From Hirsutella rhossiliensis (taxonomy: Eukaryota > Ascomycota > Sordariomycetes > Hypocreales > Ophiocordycipitaceae), in the NCBI RefSeq assembly GCF_020360975.1, contig NW_025408671.1, forward strand, positions 1,798,001-1,862,000: a stretch of DNA of 64,000 nucleotides, in the 5' to 3' direction. Positions 9,873-20,701 of the stretch are shown one piece after another. The notes under the pieces are model-generated. The model searched no databases and was not told the origin of the DNA. It worked only from the letters and a program-made list of their open reading frames with translations. The position numbers were made by a program, and so were the translations under genes. The first letter of the stretch is position 1, and each line of letters begins with the position of its first letter.

Positions 9873-11036
9873 CTCGGCGGCGGCTGTTCAATGTGTCGAG
9901 CGGGTGCGGGCACTGCAGGGTGGGAGGCGATGGAGAGGGCTGGTCTGGTGAGCTCGGGCGGCAAAGGTGGATGAAGCAGGAGCTCGGCTCGTGGAAAGCG
10001 TCGGCTTTGAGCCGAGGCCTGGATACGTACAGCAGCCGGGCAAAGGCACTAAAGCTTCATGGTTAAAATGGCTTACATAAAGCGGCTATCGTTTGCCAAT
10101 TCGGCCGACGCAAAACACTGGCTCAATCGCATTCCTTTTCAGGTCCTTGCTACGTCTTGGTGCCCGGGGAAGAAGACCATGACAGATGCTCTGACCGCTT
10201 CTACTTCGTACCTACTAATTACGCGGTCCCCGAGAGCGTTGCTTGTGCACCTATACTTCCGACATACTGCTGAGATGGCCTGCCAACCCAAAGGACACCA
10301 GGCAGCGCCTTTATCAACGACGACACCCACGCGCAGAGGATGCGACGCGTAATAACCACCTTTTCACTCCAGGTCTCGCCGGCCGCAGCGTATCAGGCAC
10401 TCTGTCCGTCTACTCCAACAGACTTGGTTGTGGGGCCAAGGCACGCGTGGGGCGCAGGCCGCGGCATGCGACGCCCTCTCTCATCTCCAATCTGTGCACT
10501 TCTCCATTAAATCAAACACCACGGCATTTTGCTGGAGAGACGCAATGCCACTGGTCTATAACTAGTGTGTATGTGGCGGGTGAGCGACACCCAGAGACGA
10601 GGAAGCTCAAGCAACAAAGACGCAGCATGCCCCCATACCTAAAAAAACTGTAACTTTCACACGCGGAGCCACGCGCCGCCAGCCGACTCGGTCGCATGGT
10701 CGCGCACGCGCAGCAGCTTCATCATCAGCAAAGTCCGTTGACGCGACAGGAAGCACATTTTCTGCCGCCGCAATCGCCAGGCGACAGAAGAGCAATCCCC
10801 GAAATTAGCTTAGCGGTCGACGACACGTGGGATGTACTGTACACGTGGGATGCGCACGTGTCTTTCCTTTTCTCTTTTCCTTCCTCCCATTACCCCAGAC
10901 CCGGCGCCGCGGTATGTTAATTACAGCGATATCCGTTTTGGGAATTATATCGACACCAACTCCAAAATCATCGCTCCCAAAAAGAAATAGCTCTATATAT
11001 TTCAATAAGACAATCTTGAATCATGAGAAGCCATCT
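9873..11036. other. Intergenic, no gene seen
   Basis: This 1.16-kb stretch lies between enoyl-CoA hydratase and the tRNA. The first about 200 nt are the hydratase promoter. The rest has only short frames without recognisable content, and AT content rises after about 10900. Confidence 0.45.
10012..10017 (-). promoter_or_regulatory. CCTCGG fatty-acid-response-like hexamer
   Basis: The minus strand reads CCTCGG, the core bound by the FarA/FarB/CTF1 family of zinc-cluster regulators that control beta-oxidation genes in Aspergillus and Fusarium. It lies 140 nt upstream of the enoyl-CoA hydratase ATG. A six-base match is common by chance, so position beside a fitting gene is the only support. Confidence 0.3.
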
Positions 11037-11118
11037 GGTTGAGTAGTATAACGGTCAGAACAGTCCCTTCACATCTCCTTCATCGGGACAGATCCGGGTT
11101 CGATTCCCGGCTCGACCT
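11037..11118 (+). tRNA. tRNA-Val (anticodon CAC) with a 10-nt intron
   Basis: The acceptor arm GGTTGAG (11037-11043) pairs with CTCGACC (11111-11117), with one T-G pair. The D arm is GTAT/GAAC around AACGGTCA, with one A-A mismatch. The anticodon stem GTCCC/GGGAC (11063-11067, 11085-11089) encloses TT-CAC-A, then TCTCCTTCAT (11074-11083) in the standard intron position one base 3' of the anticodon, then C. The T arm CCGGG-TTCGATT-CCCGG is perfect. A TTTT polymerase III terminator starts at 11118. Oddities are a T at the discriminator position, where Val tRNAs normally carry A, and the D-stem mismatch. It could therefore be a weakened copy. Confidence 0.75.
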
Positions 11119-12200
11119 TTTGTGTCTGGACGAAGCGTTCCCCTCTTTTTGACCCCGACTGGACAGGGGAGTTTCCCGTGAGGACTTCGGAGCCAAGGCC
11201 GAGGGCCGAGATCGCAAACGCAAAGATGAACAAGTGACGTGTTTAAGAGGAGAAGTGTTCCATATGGCAAGATGTTTCCCGCAGTATCTTTTTCTAGGCG
11301 CCTGGAGTTCATCATGCGTGCTCGCATACTTTGCACACAAGAGCGCTTAAAGGACTACCCTTCTTTTAATCACTAATCTAATGAGATGATAAAGGTAGCA
11401 AGCGGTGAACACAATTTTGCCGAAGTGTCTTCATAGTTGGTTTTATTCAGCCATTGCTGTTCGGGTTGCCATTTGGTTAGTTCAAGACAGTAAATATCAT
11501 CATCACGCCACTGGCATGTCACCCCGACACACGACGCTAAGAGGACAGACATTTCACTTTCAGCATCGCCACACGAACTCAAGATGTGAGGCCCCCAGCA
11601 GTTCTCCCTACTGCCTTCTTGCCCGTTCCCCACTGACGACAGGCAGGCTTCCACTTGCGCAACCTCCTCGTCCGGCTTTACTTCAGGAATTTCCATCATG
11701 CTGCTGCCTTCTCGACGTTAATAACTCCAGGCCGACGATTCTAGGCCGACGACGGATCCGAAAGGTTTTGCCATTAATACTTCTTCATTTGAGCAAGCTT
11801 ACTTCTTGACGATGGTTATGGGCTCTTTGCTCCTTGATTATATATAGGTTCCTGCAGTACCCGATTGAACCAGCAATAATCCCCTTATCTATCCCCACCT
11901 ATAGCCTTGCCTCTATCCCTTACATCGTTACCGCCTCGGCCAGTTCATGCATGCGACTTCTTGTAAGTTGTCGCAACCTTGTCCAGGCCTCTAACGCAGC
12001 CCTTCCAACGCTGCGCTCTCCGCCGCGTCCTCGGAATCAACCGTCACAACCGCCGTAATTATAGGAAAGACAGTGACAGTGTTGCTTTTTTCCAATCAGG
12101 GGCCATTCTGTATACCTGTGCCTATGCGCCCGAGGACTCGCCCCCTATCGTTGCCTCCCGTCATCGCAGCGTCCCCGCCCATTTCGAGAACCTTCCGTAG
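11119..12200. other. Intergenic, no gene seen
   Basis: This is a relatively AT-rich stretch. It has a TATATATAGG element at about 11838 and only short frames. No product is recognisable. It leads into the decayed region that follows and may be part of it. Confidence 0.4.
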
Positions 12201-13751
12201 TTGGTGGTCGCCCTCCTCCGAGATCTCCACTGTTCCTCGAGCAAATCGTTCTCACTTCCTTCGAGGCAAAAGTGCTTCCGCCTTGAAAAGTGCCTCCTTT
12301 TCATCATCCTGTTAGATCAGCGGGGCCGTAGCGTACCATGGTTGACTGCGGCTATACATGCATTTCCAAGGATACAACGGCCTGTAGGACGTCTTGCCGA
12401 CTTTGTTGTTTGGCTTACATACACATTAGCTTATTACTCTGTAAGCCGCTGGTTATGGGGGCATCTTGACTTCCAAGTCAGCAATTTTCGGCAAGATATT
12501 ATTTACTATGAGTCTCCCAACCTCGACGGCGCTCCAGTGTCATTACTACGAAGCGCAAAATCACGATATTGGGTCTAAAACCGAGAAGTTCTGGCAGAAT
12601 TACTGGATAATGAATTACCAATTTCCCAAGGTTATCTTCTGAACTCTGGAGGTACAGTAAACTCGGATGGGAAAAGCAATACACAACTGGGCCTTAGTGT
12701 TGAGCGAGTCCTTGGAGAATACCCATATGGCATCCGGATTCTCGTCCCTGAAGAAGTTCGATTCCATTACTTCACGGATATCACCGGAGGGGCGAATCCT
12801 ACTCCCGAGCTCGCCCCTGCACATTGACAGGAAAGTCCAGCCGACCAAAATTTCCGGAAGAGAGTTCTAGCTCGGATGACTTCTTTCAGGTGCAACGACA
12901 CTGGGACAACTGGGTACTCGGTGTTCTGGGCGAGTGGTCTCGCACTATTCCACGCCCATATAGACGGTGAAGATATGTCACCGCTCAGCTTCTCATGCTA
13001 CCTGGTTATATATGCCTATGGACCTAGGTGAAATTATCCCAGAGATATGGCAATGTAGGGCCTGGGTTCCCCGAGAAAGAGCAGTTAGGGTAGGTCGCCT
13101 ATACTCCTAACTCGAACTTCCGAACTAACTATAAGGCATATCAAGTTTAAAACGAACAAAGGTCGCACCTTTATAGCAGGGACCTATTTAAAGCAATCAT
13201 GGCCTCCTAAGCTATTTACACTCGTTGAACGACTTGGCCCTAGAACTAGTAGAGTTTTCTATGAGGACTCGAATAATGGCATCAACGCTCTAGCCTTCGC
13301 AAGTCCTATGCCTCGCATAGAGACTCTTCCTTTACTATATTCTCAACCATCCGTTAACCAAGTATACATTGCTATGGAAGATTTCTTTTTTTCGTCACAT
13401 CGTCTCGAAGGCTTGATAGGGACTACTCCATGCATCTTGAGAAACGGTGCCGAAATAGCAGGCATGCTTCTGCACTTCTCTGACGGCCATCGGGAAAGCG
13501 TGGGGCAGGTAAGACTCCACTCTTTAGGCTCGGCAGTTACTATTGTTAGCACGCGCCCGTGGTTCCTTGCATTTAAGAGGACGAATGGTATATATCCCTA
13601 CGCCGCAGCGCTCGGAATATCTCTGTCTGAGGTAGAGAATGGCGGCGACCTTATTTTGCATCTGTTTTGCGAGAGAACCCTAGAATGGATCTGGTCCTTC
13701 TGGCAGTGCTTGGTTATGTATAAGGGTCAAAGAAGCTTTAGGACAGTGTAA
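12201..13751 (+). pseudogene. Decayed gene of an uncharacterised fungal family
   Basis: One reading frame (positions divisible by three) carries coding-like sequence over about 1.5 kb but is cut by in-frame stops near 12576, 12825 and 13029, with further stops up to about 13100. Readable blocks include NFRQDIIYYESPNLDGAP, VERVLGEYPYGIRILVPEE, GYSVFWASGLALFHAH, LLHFSDGHRESVGQVRLH and LEWIWSFWQC. The later blocks (a strand with HRES-GQ-R and a Trp-rich end) recall a large Pezizomycotina family of unknown function often annotated as hypothetical or F-box-associated. The frame is preserved and the damage is mostly by stops, which fits point-mutation decay and possibly repeat-induced point mutation. 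The 5' limit is uncertain; the part before about 12480 is the weakest. Confidence 0.5.
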
Positions 13752-13977
13752 TTTTGCAATGAAGTACTTTATATCCTATGTACAATATCATTATTACTCC
13801 TGGGGTCCTAGGCATGGCTGTTGGGCAACCGAGTCCACAACGTACATCTTGAGAAATATCTAAAGGTAGGAGACAATAAGTCATGATTGAAATCAAAACA
13901 CCAGCGCTCCGTAATTGCTCATGTAGATTGTCGAACATTGTGCGTCAAGTCGCCCAACAACTCGAGAGCACCATCAT

Positions 13978-14729
13978 GTCTCTTCACCACCATCTCGTGT
14001 CCTCATTTTCAACCGAGTGTATTTGGCTTCCGGTCTATGGCATGAAGCTGGGCTCATTCCAGACCTACGCTCGAACATTGTCCCGGACACGGCCGCGCGG
14101 CATACTTCTGTCCCTGTCCCAAAGGTGCACTGCGCCTTTGTCCACCAGGGCGAGACGTACATTGTCATGAGCAGGATCAAGGGACGCGTGGTGTGGCACG
14201 GGTGGCTGGGCCGCTCACACGACTCCAAGACCAGGATCCTCGAGCAGCTCCGTCAGATGCTTGCCGAGCTGCGTTCGGTTCCCCAACCGGCTGGAGTTGG
14301 CGTTTCCAACGTCATCGGTGGGCCTCTCTGTGACTGTCGCCTGCCCTCCAAGATGCTCTGGGGTCCGTACGCACAACGCGTGGCTTCCACGAGGCCCTCG
14401 CAAACGGCGCAGATTTGGAGCTTGAGTAGCAAAATCTCCCTGCCGACGTGTCGGAGCTGTTTCGCTTCTACAGAGGGTTGGGCAATGACCTCGTCCTCAC
14501 GCACGGCGACTTGAGCAGCTTCAACATCATGATTCAGGGGGACGAGGTCACGGGCATCGTCGACTGGGAGACTGCCGGGTGGTTTCCGCCGTACTGGGAG
14601 TACACGTGTGCCAGGAATGCCAACCCTCAAAACGCCTTTTGGGCGCAAGAGGTGGACCGCTTCCTGCCACCAAGGCCGCATGAGCTGCGGATGGACGGCA
14701 TCCGTCGCAAGCATTTGGGTGACTTTTAG
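13978..14729 (+). pseudogene. Aminoglycoside-phosphotransferase-like kinase, broken
   Basis: The first part (from about 14017) contains TSVPVPKVHCAFV and the family's adjacent YIVMSRIKG. After GPLCDCRLPSKMLWGPY (near 14369) the homologous sequence resumes in another frame as RTTRGFHEALANGADLELE. It then hits an in-frame TAG at about 14425-14427 and continues QNLPADVSELFRFYRG. The catalytic loop HGDLSSFNIMI and the metal-binding IVDWETAGWFPPYWE follow, and the frame ends at 14729. Fungal APH-like proteins are small-molecule kinases, often of unknown substrate. Both catalytic motifs survive, but one frameshift and one nonsense codon break the gene. The N-terminal ATP-binding strand is not recognisable. 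Confidence 0.75.
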
Positions 14730-14804
14730 ATACACCTCCTGCCTTGACGCCAGCGTTGATGGTCAAGCGTTGATGGCCAATTGCGCATTGCCTTGGCGCC
14801 CCGT

Positions 14805-15408
14805 TCATGGTGCCAGCTCAGCACTCTCGAGCATATCCCATGTCGCTGCCTTGGTAGGATCATACGGGACAGTCCCATCAAACCGATGGGCAGCCTTCTT
14901 GGCCTCGACATACCACATGACCGTGTCGCGCACAGACTCCCAATCGCGGGCGCATGTCCCCAAGGCTCTCCCGTCGCCAATGGCGGCTTGCAAAGCTTCC
15001 TTGATCCACCCGACGCAGTTCCAACCCTCCTGGTCTGGCCGAAGCGGCGTGCGCTCGAAGTCGGCCGAGGCTCTTGACCTTGGCGATGAGGATGCGGACA
15101 AGTAGCATCGATGTCGGAGCCATGATAGTGTCTCGCTCTTCGTATTGCCAAACCGACTGCGCCGTCGGCGGATCGCCTGCAAATACCAGCCCTTCTTTGG
15201 CGTGGAAGCGACTACCTCGACTGTTGCTCGACTCTGTTTTCGGCCCTACGATGAAGGCCCAATGGTACCTGGAAAGGAGAACGAGAGCGTTTTGGGCGCA
15301 TAGTGGCTGACAATGAGGGGCTACAAACGTATCCTCGAGTCCAGCCATGGTTGGCGCGCCTCCCCGGGCGTACAAGGCGATGTAGAGACGATCCTTTTCC
15401 GACGGCAT
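14805..15408 (-). pseudogene. Uncharacterised fungal protein, frameshifted
   Basis: The likely start is the ATG at 15408 (MPSEKDRLYIALYARGG). Exon one ends at 15329. A 60-nt intron (15269-15328, donor GTTTGT, acceptor CCAG) joins LEDT to YHWAFIVGPKTE. The chain runs through TSMLLVRILIAKVKSLGRL, then must change frame near 15065 to continue ERTPLRPDQEGWNCVGWI, DWESVRDTVMWYVE and a final LESAELAP before TGA at 14805-14807. This is a common hypothetical family in Hypocreales-type fungi with no assigned function. I see no intron that would repair the frame, so a one-base indel is the simplest reading. A sequencing error is possible. Confidence 0.55.
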
Positions 15409-17031
15409 CGTCGAGCTGAGAATACGACAGGAGAACATTGAAAGATCTGAAAGTACCTCGTAGCCCAACATCATTAAAAGGGCCCGCGGGGGCGGGGAGG
15501 GGGGCTTGCGGCTTGAGACGGCATCCTCTGACGGGTAGTACTCAAAGACGGGAATAAACCCCGTCACGGTTCGTTGCCCGGGCCAAGTCGGCTTTGTCGG
15601 CTGCAGGGTGCGAGTTGAGTGCGGAGCAGCCTTTTAGGTAAAAGGGAGTACGTTCGTGGTCACGAGAGACGCCCTTCGGATATTAACAGCCAGCAACATT
15701 GCGGTATTCGTTGGTTTCCGAGATGCGAAGAGATGCGGTCTGCTAGGTAACGCTGTTTACCCGAGTGATGATAGACTGTGCAGCAGACAGACCCCAGCCA
15801 GAAAGGCTCCCAATAGCCTGGATTGTTCAGCCGCCGCAAAGACTCTTCCGTATAGTGAAAGGCCATTGCATGGCTTGTAAGCCACTGCGACCAGTCTCGG
15901 GCCTGGTGTCTCAAGATGCAGGCCCATTCCCGTGCATCTGCATCAAAGCCTGCACAAGGATAAACTGAGTTTGAATCTGGAGGTGATTTCATGTAGGAGT
16001 GGCTGGCGATGATGAAGTTGAGAACTGGAGCTAAGATACATGTACAGAAGGTAGATCCTTGTCTCACCCTTTTATTGCGCTTTTCCGAACCGGTCCTTCT
16101 GCAAGGAGTACCGGGCCAAGTCTGGTATTATAAAAATACCACTGCACACCCGTTGGAGCGGCTCTGCGGCCAAACGTGTGTATGTGTGTGTGTGTGTTCT
16201 GTCAAAAGCTTGTCTCCTCCTTTGTAAGGTGGCTGTCGCCAGCCAGCTAAATATATGGCATCCGATCACCTGCCGCCCCAAGGTCCGATCGCAACAACAC
16301 CGCCCGTCGTGTCTGTAATGCTTACCGGCGTCATCTCCGCCTTGCCGGCGGCCGGGAGCCGTCTGTTCCTCGAGACTCCGGCCCCGGCGGCTCGGGCGTC
16401 ATCTGGAAACGTAGGGCTAGCCTTGTCGACGGCTCGTGTTGCGTGGCCGTCAAGACCAATCGTGTGTGCGCGTGTGTGTGTTGTATGGCTTCTCGATAAA
16501 GACATGTCGTTCCTCTTCCATGAGTTTGCCAACGACACACACGTCAGTGGACACCAATCTCCTTTCACCCTGCTCGACCAAAGCAACAAGTGTTCTCTGA
16601 CCTTTACTGCGTTTGCTGCTCATCCATGAGAGTGTTTGGTTGTGTGTCTTATCCGGTCCAAAGAAACACGAACGAGCCGGATGGGTCCGCCGCCCGCCGC
16701 CACCGCCAGTAGGTATCCCATAGCTCGGCGGCTGTACCTGTATATGGCAGGGCTCGGGTCCGAGGAGTACGACCACGATGTCGTCTAGAGGATTCGTTTT
16801 TGGCGTGTGTCAACTTATTCGCCCCCCGTCTCGGAAGAATGCTTCGCCAGTGGTGTGTTCCCTAACCCTAAAATCCTAAGGACCTCTCCTAGACTCCGCC
16901 GTGGGGAGGAGCAAGACCGGCTCGATGGATAAAAGTCCGGTGACGCTGATCAGTAAAGGCAAGGTAATTGGCCCGGGTTGTCTCGCCGGCCGCGTGGGCG
17001 ACGGAAAAGATTGTAGATCGTCCGATGCAAC
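15409..17031. other. Intergenic with GT-rich microsatellite; no firm gene
   Basis: A minus-strand frame at 15660-16067 (ARDWSQWLTSHAMAFHY, NNPGYWEPFWLG) looks slightly protein-like but matches nothing I know. The rest holds dinucleotide repeats and no gene. A TAACCCTAAAA stretch near 16864 is a single telomere-like unit, not an array. Confidence 0.4.
16176..16198. repeat. (GT)n microsatellite
   Basis: This is a run of GT units with one TA interruption. A shorter GT/GC run lies at about 16465-16482. Confidence 0.85.
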
Positions 17032-18737
17032 TTAACCACCGCGCAGAAGGACCTGGCGAGGTGCCAAGCAGCCACGGCGATGCCCGGCGAGTCTCGTCAT
17101 AAAGGGTCGGGTCAGCATTCGGAATGCGGGAAATGGCCCGAGCCCAGCCTGCTCGTCGGTCAGGGCCTGGATCTGTCGGCTGACGCTGGGCTCCCCCTCC
17201 CGGAGTGTCGTCGCTAGCTTGTTGAACTCTTTGTCGAAATCGATTGGCGGTTTGCCGCCGTTAAGGCCGTCCGGATTGGGTTCCATGTCCGGGAACAATT
17301 GCTCCATGAGCTTCGTGTCTTTGGTGCTCAGGACCTCCACCTCATCCGGCTTGTGGAGCTTGATCGACATCGAGTTGGCTTGTCTGGACAGCAGCCATGT
17401 TCTTGTCCAGGACTGGTGCACAAAGAAGGCAGCGGCCGTGAGGTGGTGGCTCCAGATGAGTACATCGTGATTGTGATCGAAGATGGAGATGCTAAGCTAG
17501 CTAGGTAGCCAGGCAGGGTCGTGAGGGAACGATTCCCAGTCCAAGCGACAGAAGGACAGCCGAAGGTTCGAAAGGACAGAGGGGTGTGGAAACCAGGCAA
17601 AAGCGGAACGTTCCAATAGATGCATCCATTGATGCGGTATATATCCTCGTCTTGCTGACGGATGGACAGTCCAATCGACAGGGGACAGTCCAATCGACAA
17701 GGAACAGTCGAAAACCCAGAGGGACTGTCGTGCACAGAGAGGCTGCGGCCGCGAGGCAGCGACTCCAGAGTCGGTGCATCGTGATGTTGAATGAAGATGA
17801 CGAAGTGCCTGGCTGCCCTGGCAGCTGTTCGCAGCCGCCACGCAATGTGGGGAGCTGCTCCAGGGACGGTCCAGCGACCCCAGCCGGCAGATAACACGCG
17901 CCAGTGATGAATTGCTGTGCTGACCCTGCTGGGTCACATCCCAGGGCTTTGGACGTCATGGCGGAACGAGTCAGGCGAGATGTAAGCGAGGTCCCTGGTC
18001 ATGCCAAAAATGGAACGATTCTCATTGCTTGGTGTTGGCTGCTGCAATTCGACGGGCAATGCTCGACATCGGATTTGGATCTGTGAGGAAACCACTGGGT
18101 TGTGCAGGCAAAAGTGAAGTGACACTCCAATAGTTGACCTGGCAGTGGACCCTATATGCCATGGAGGTGTTGGTGGCAGCTGACAGGATCCCTCATGGGA
18201 GACGGCTCGTTGAGGGCTCGAGTCAGGAGTCTCAGGACCATGTTGGCATCTTCAACTTCCGGGTGCGTGTTATAAAGGTTGCCCCGTCCGACAGTGAGGT
18301 GCAGAGGCCTTGCGTTTGGCGTCGTCGAAATGACTCGAGCAGTCATCTTGTCGGAGTGACCAAGCGGCAGAAGTCCTTGGAGAGGATGGATGATTGAGTC
18401 GAGAGTGTGTGTCGAGGATACTGTCGCCATTTGTGTAGTTTGATGAAAGGGCGGAGAGATGGGCGATGGGCTGTTCAGGATCTATAGGTGGGCAGCCAGT
18501 TGGCAGTGGTGCAGCGGCCTGTTGGGTGCAGGAGGAATGGAGAGAAGTGAGAATGGGCTTAGCGAAGCGAAGCTTCTCACAAGCTTGAGCAAGTTGAGGT
18601 CGAGGACCTCTTGGTGTAGTGTAGTAGCCGTCGTTGTTGTTGATGATGATGATGATGATGATGATGGATAGCAGGTGCCATGAAGAGTGACGAGTGAAGA
18701 GTGATGAGTGAAGAGAGGAGTCAACAGCAGAGAGCAT
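17032..18737 (-). other. Possible multi-exon minus-strand gene, unresolved
   Basis: On the minus strand a TATAAATA lies at about 18795-18803, followed by a CT-rich leader and ATG codons near 18737 and 18681. A second TATA-like element (GATATATACC) lies near 17640, followed by another CT-rich stretch and ATG near 17470. The most coding-like piece ends at 17032 and includes IKLHKPDEVEVLSTKDTKLM and FDKEFNKLATTLREGEP. No splice model gave one convincing protein. Blocks around 17433-17495 and 17742-17800 are diverged copies of each other. It could be one gene with long leaders, duplicated promoter pieces, or noise. Confidence 0.25.
18634..18668. repeat. (GTT)n(GAT)n microsatellite
   Basis: Three to four GTT units are followed by about nine GAT units. 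On the minus strand these would encode His or Ile runs in the putative leader. Confidence 0.85.
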
Positions 18738-18803
18738 CGCTGAGGGTGATGATGAAAAAGGAAGAAAAAAAAAGAGACGAGGGGAGCGAGGCGAGATATT
18801 TAT

Positions 18804-20701
18804 ACACGTGATTGGGCAGTCTTCTATGATTCACTCGACGAATCTGCACCTGGGGCCAGAGGCCCCAACATCGCTGAACAGGTATTGGTCGGCCAGGCAG
18901 CCGCGATTCAGTCCGTTTGCAAGCACCATGATAGGCAAAGAACAATGGCGAAAATACATGCTCTTCTTCTAATTCGTTTCAGCCATCCCGCTCTCAATGA
19001 GCCCGAGAGGCGTTGCAGCGCTCATGGTTCTCGCGAATGGGTTTGATTTTCTCAATGCAAACGTGGCATTTGCAGCCACTGTGGACCATGCCGCAGTAAG
19101 CTGCAAACGAGCTCGGCTGGCCAAGGGTGCTTCTTTTTATCCTGGCGCCAAGAGTCCTGCTGCAAGCTACGGCCCAGTCATCTCAAGCCTGGCTTTGAAC
19201 GATGCTCCCCTTTTCTGAACGGGCCCGATGAGTCTACTGGCTTCATGCCCTTCCCAATTTCAAAAACCCCTGCTTGAACCGACGTGGCAGGAGAGGGAAA
19301 TGCGTAGTTGGACACGATATGTATCACAACTCTTGGTTTGCTCAGATGTGCTGTTTTCTTAAGATATTCAAATACTTGAGAGTTGGCTTGGAATTACCTC
19401 AAGAAGCAAGTCCCTCGTTTGTATGGAAAGCTTGAAGCAAGTCGAATCGTCTGGAGCCCCGTCTGAAATCGAATCGGACGCCCACCTTGGGTCATCTCCT
19501 CCCGACGACTTCTTTCTCTGGAGGCTAGAGGCCTCGCCGGTTACGCCGCGCTGAGCAATGTGCACCCCGTCCTCCCCTGGCGCTCCGAGTCTCGATCCAC
19601 ACGAGGTGACGCTGAAATCAAATATCAGGAAACTCGGCTCGGTTCCCGAATGTCTTTCGGTGCAGTCTACCAAGTAAACCCCGGTGCTCAGGCCCGCCGG
19701 ACCACCGTGGCAACGATCCTACAGTTTCATTCGCGACGGGTTCTTGCGCCGGCGATGCCAATATTCCCTGCTCTGCTCGGCACGACGGAGTCAGCCCGCA
19801 TCTATCACGGAGTGGACAAGTCGACGGCGTGCGTTGTCTCGGAGTCAAAAGGAGCATGGAGTGCAGCCGCGAGTACGACGAGGCTCCCGGAGGATGCGAC
19901 CTGCAACATATAAACGTCGTGCACCTCATATACATTGTTACGCCAAGTCGTTGTTCATCACTCATTAGCTTCAATATGCTTGGTTGTTTCCAATACATCT
20001 GCTCTTGGCTTATACATGTCGCTATATATGCTTACAGCATGTTCCCTCTGAGCTGCATCAATACTCCCTGTGTATCATGACGGACTGGCGGAGAGGATAT
20101 GTGAGAGCACACGAGACTGATCATCTATGAATGACCGGCTAGAGCCCCCAAGGAAGACGAAGAGCGTCCTCCACCATAACATCGTGCACACTCGCTCCAT
20201 CACCTCACTCACAATCATCAAGTCCACCCTCGTCATCGCCACCTCTCGTCGAACGAGTATGGACCCATCTGCAAAAATTGCATCGTCAAGGAACAAGCGC
20301 GACCGACAAGGCCAACGCAGACCTGGCGTCCCGAGTCCTGCCGCGAGGCGACCGGCCTTGAGGTGAAGTGGCGGCTTGGCTTGAAGAAGCGGCGACTTGT
20401 TCGAACCCTGGATTACTGCCGGGGAGATGAGCCCATAAATACGAGGCCTGCTGTGGCTGGACCGGGGACGCTGTGAAATAGAAAGGCAGGCTTCATGCAA
20501 CATGTACATCGTCTGATGCAGCGACATCCCATCATGTTATTGCTATTACAGGCAGCAAGCGCAAGCCCACTCCATTCGCCATCCCTCCGAATCGTATTCT
20601 CGTATCCCTCGTTGCCTATGTACGGGACTCTATGCTGCGAAGCCAGCTCCAATGAAATGCGCCAGGTATCGTGTATCATCGCATTGCGCCTCGTTGCCGT
20701 C
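18804..20701. other. Intergenic, no gene seen
   Basis: About 1.9 kb lies between the unresolved 17-18.8 kb region and the 3' end of the histidine kinase. Open frames on both strands are short and lack recognisable content. Confidence 0.45.

Noticed and set aside
9169..10066. Long plus-strand frames opposite enoyl-CoA hydratase
   Set aside because: Antisense to a well-conserved enzyme and without recognisable content.
15660..16067. Minus-strand frame of 135 codons with Trp/Tyr-rich segments
   Set aside because: Slightly protein-like, but no family, start context or splicing could be supported; kept only as a note in the intergenic entry.
16861..16875. CCTAACCCTAAAA telomere-like sequence
   Set aside because: Only one to two units, with no array, so it gives no evidence for a telomere or interstitial telomeric repeat.
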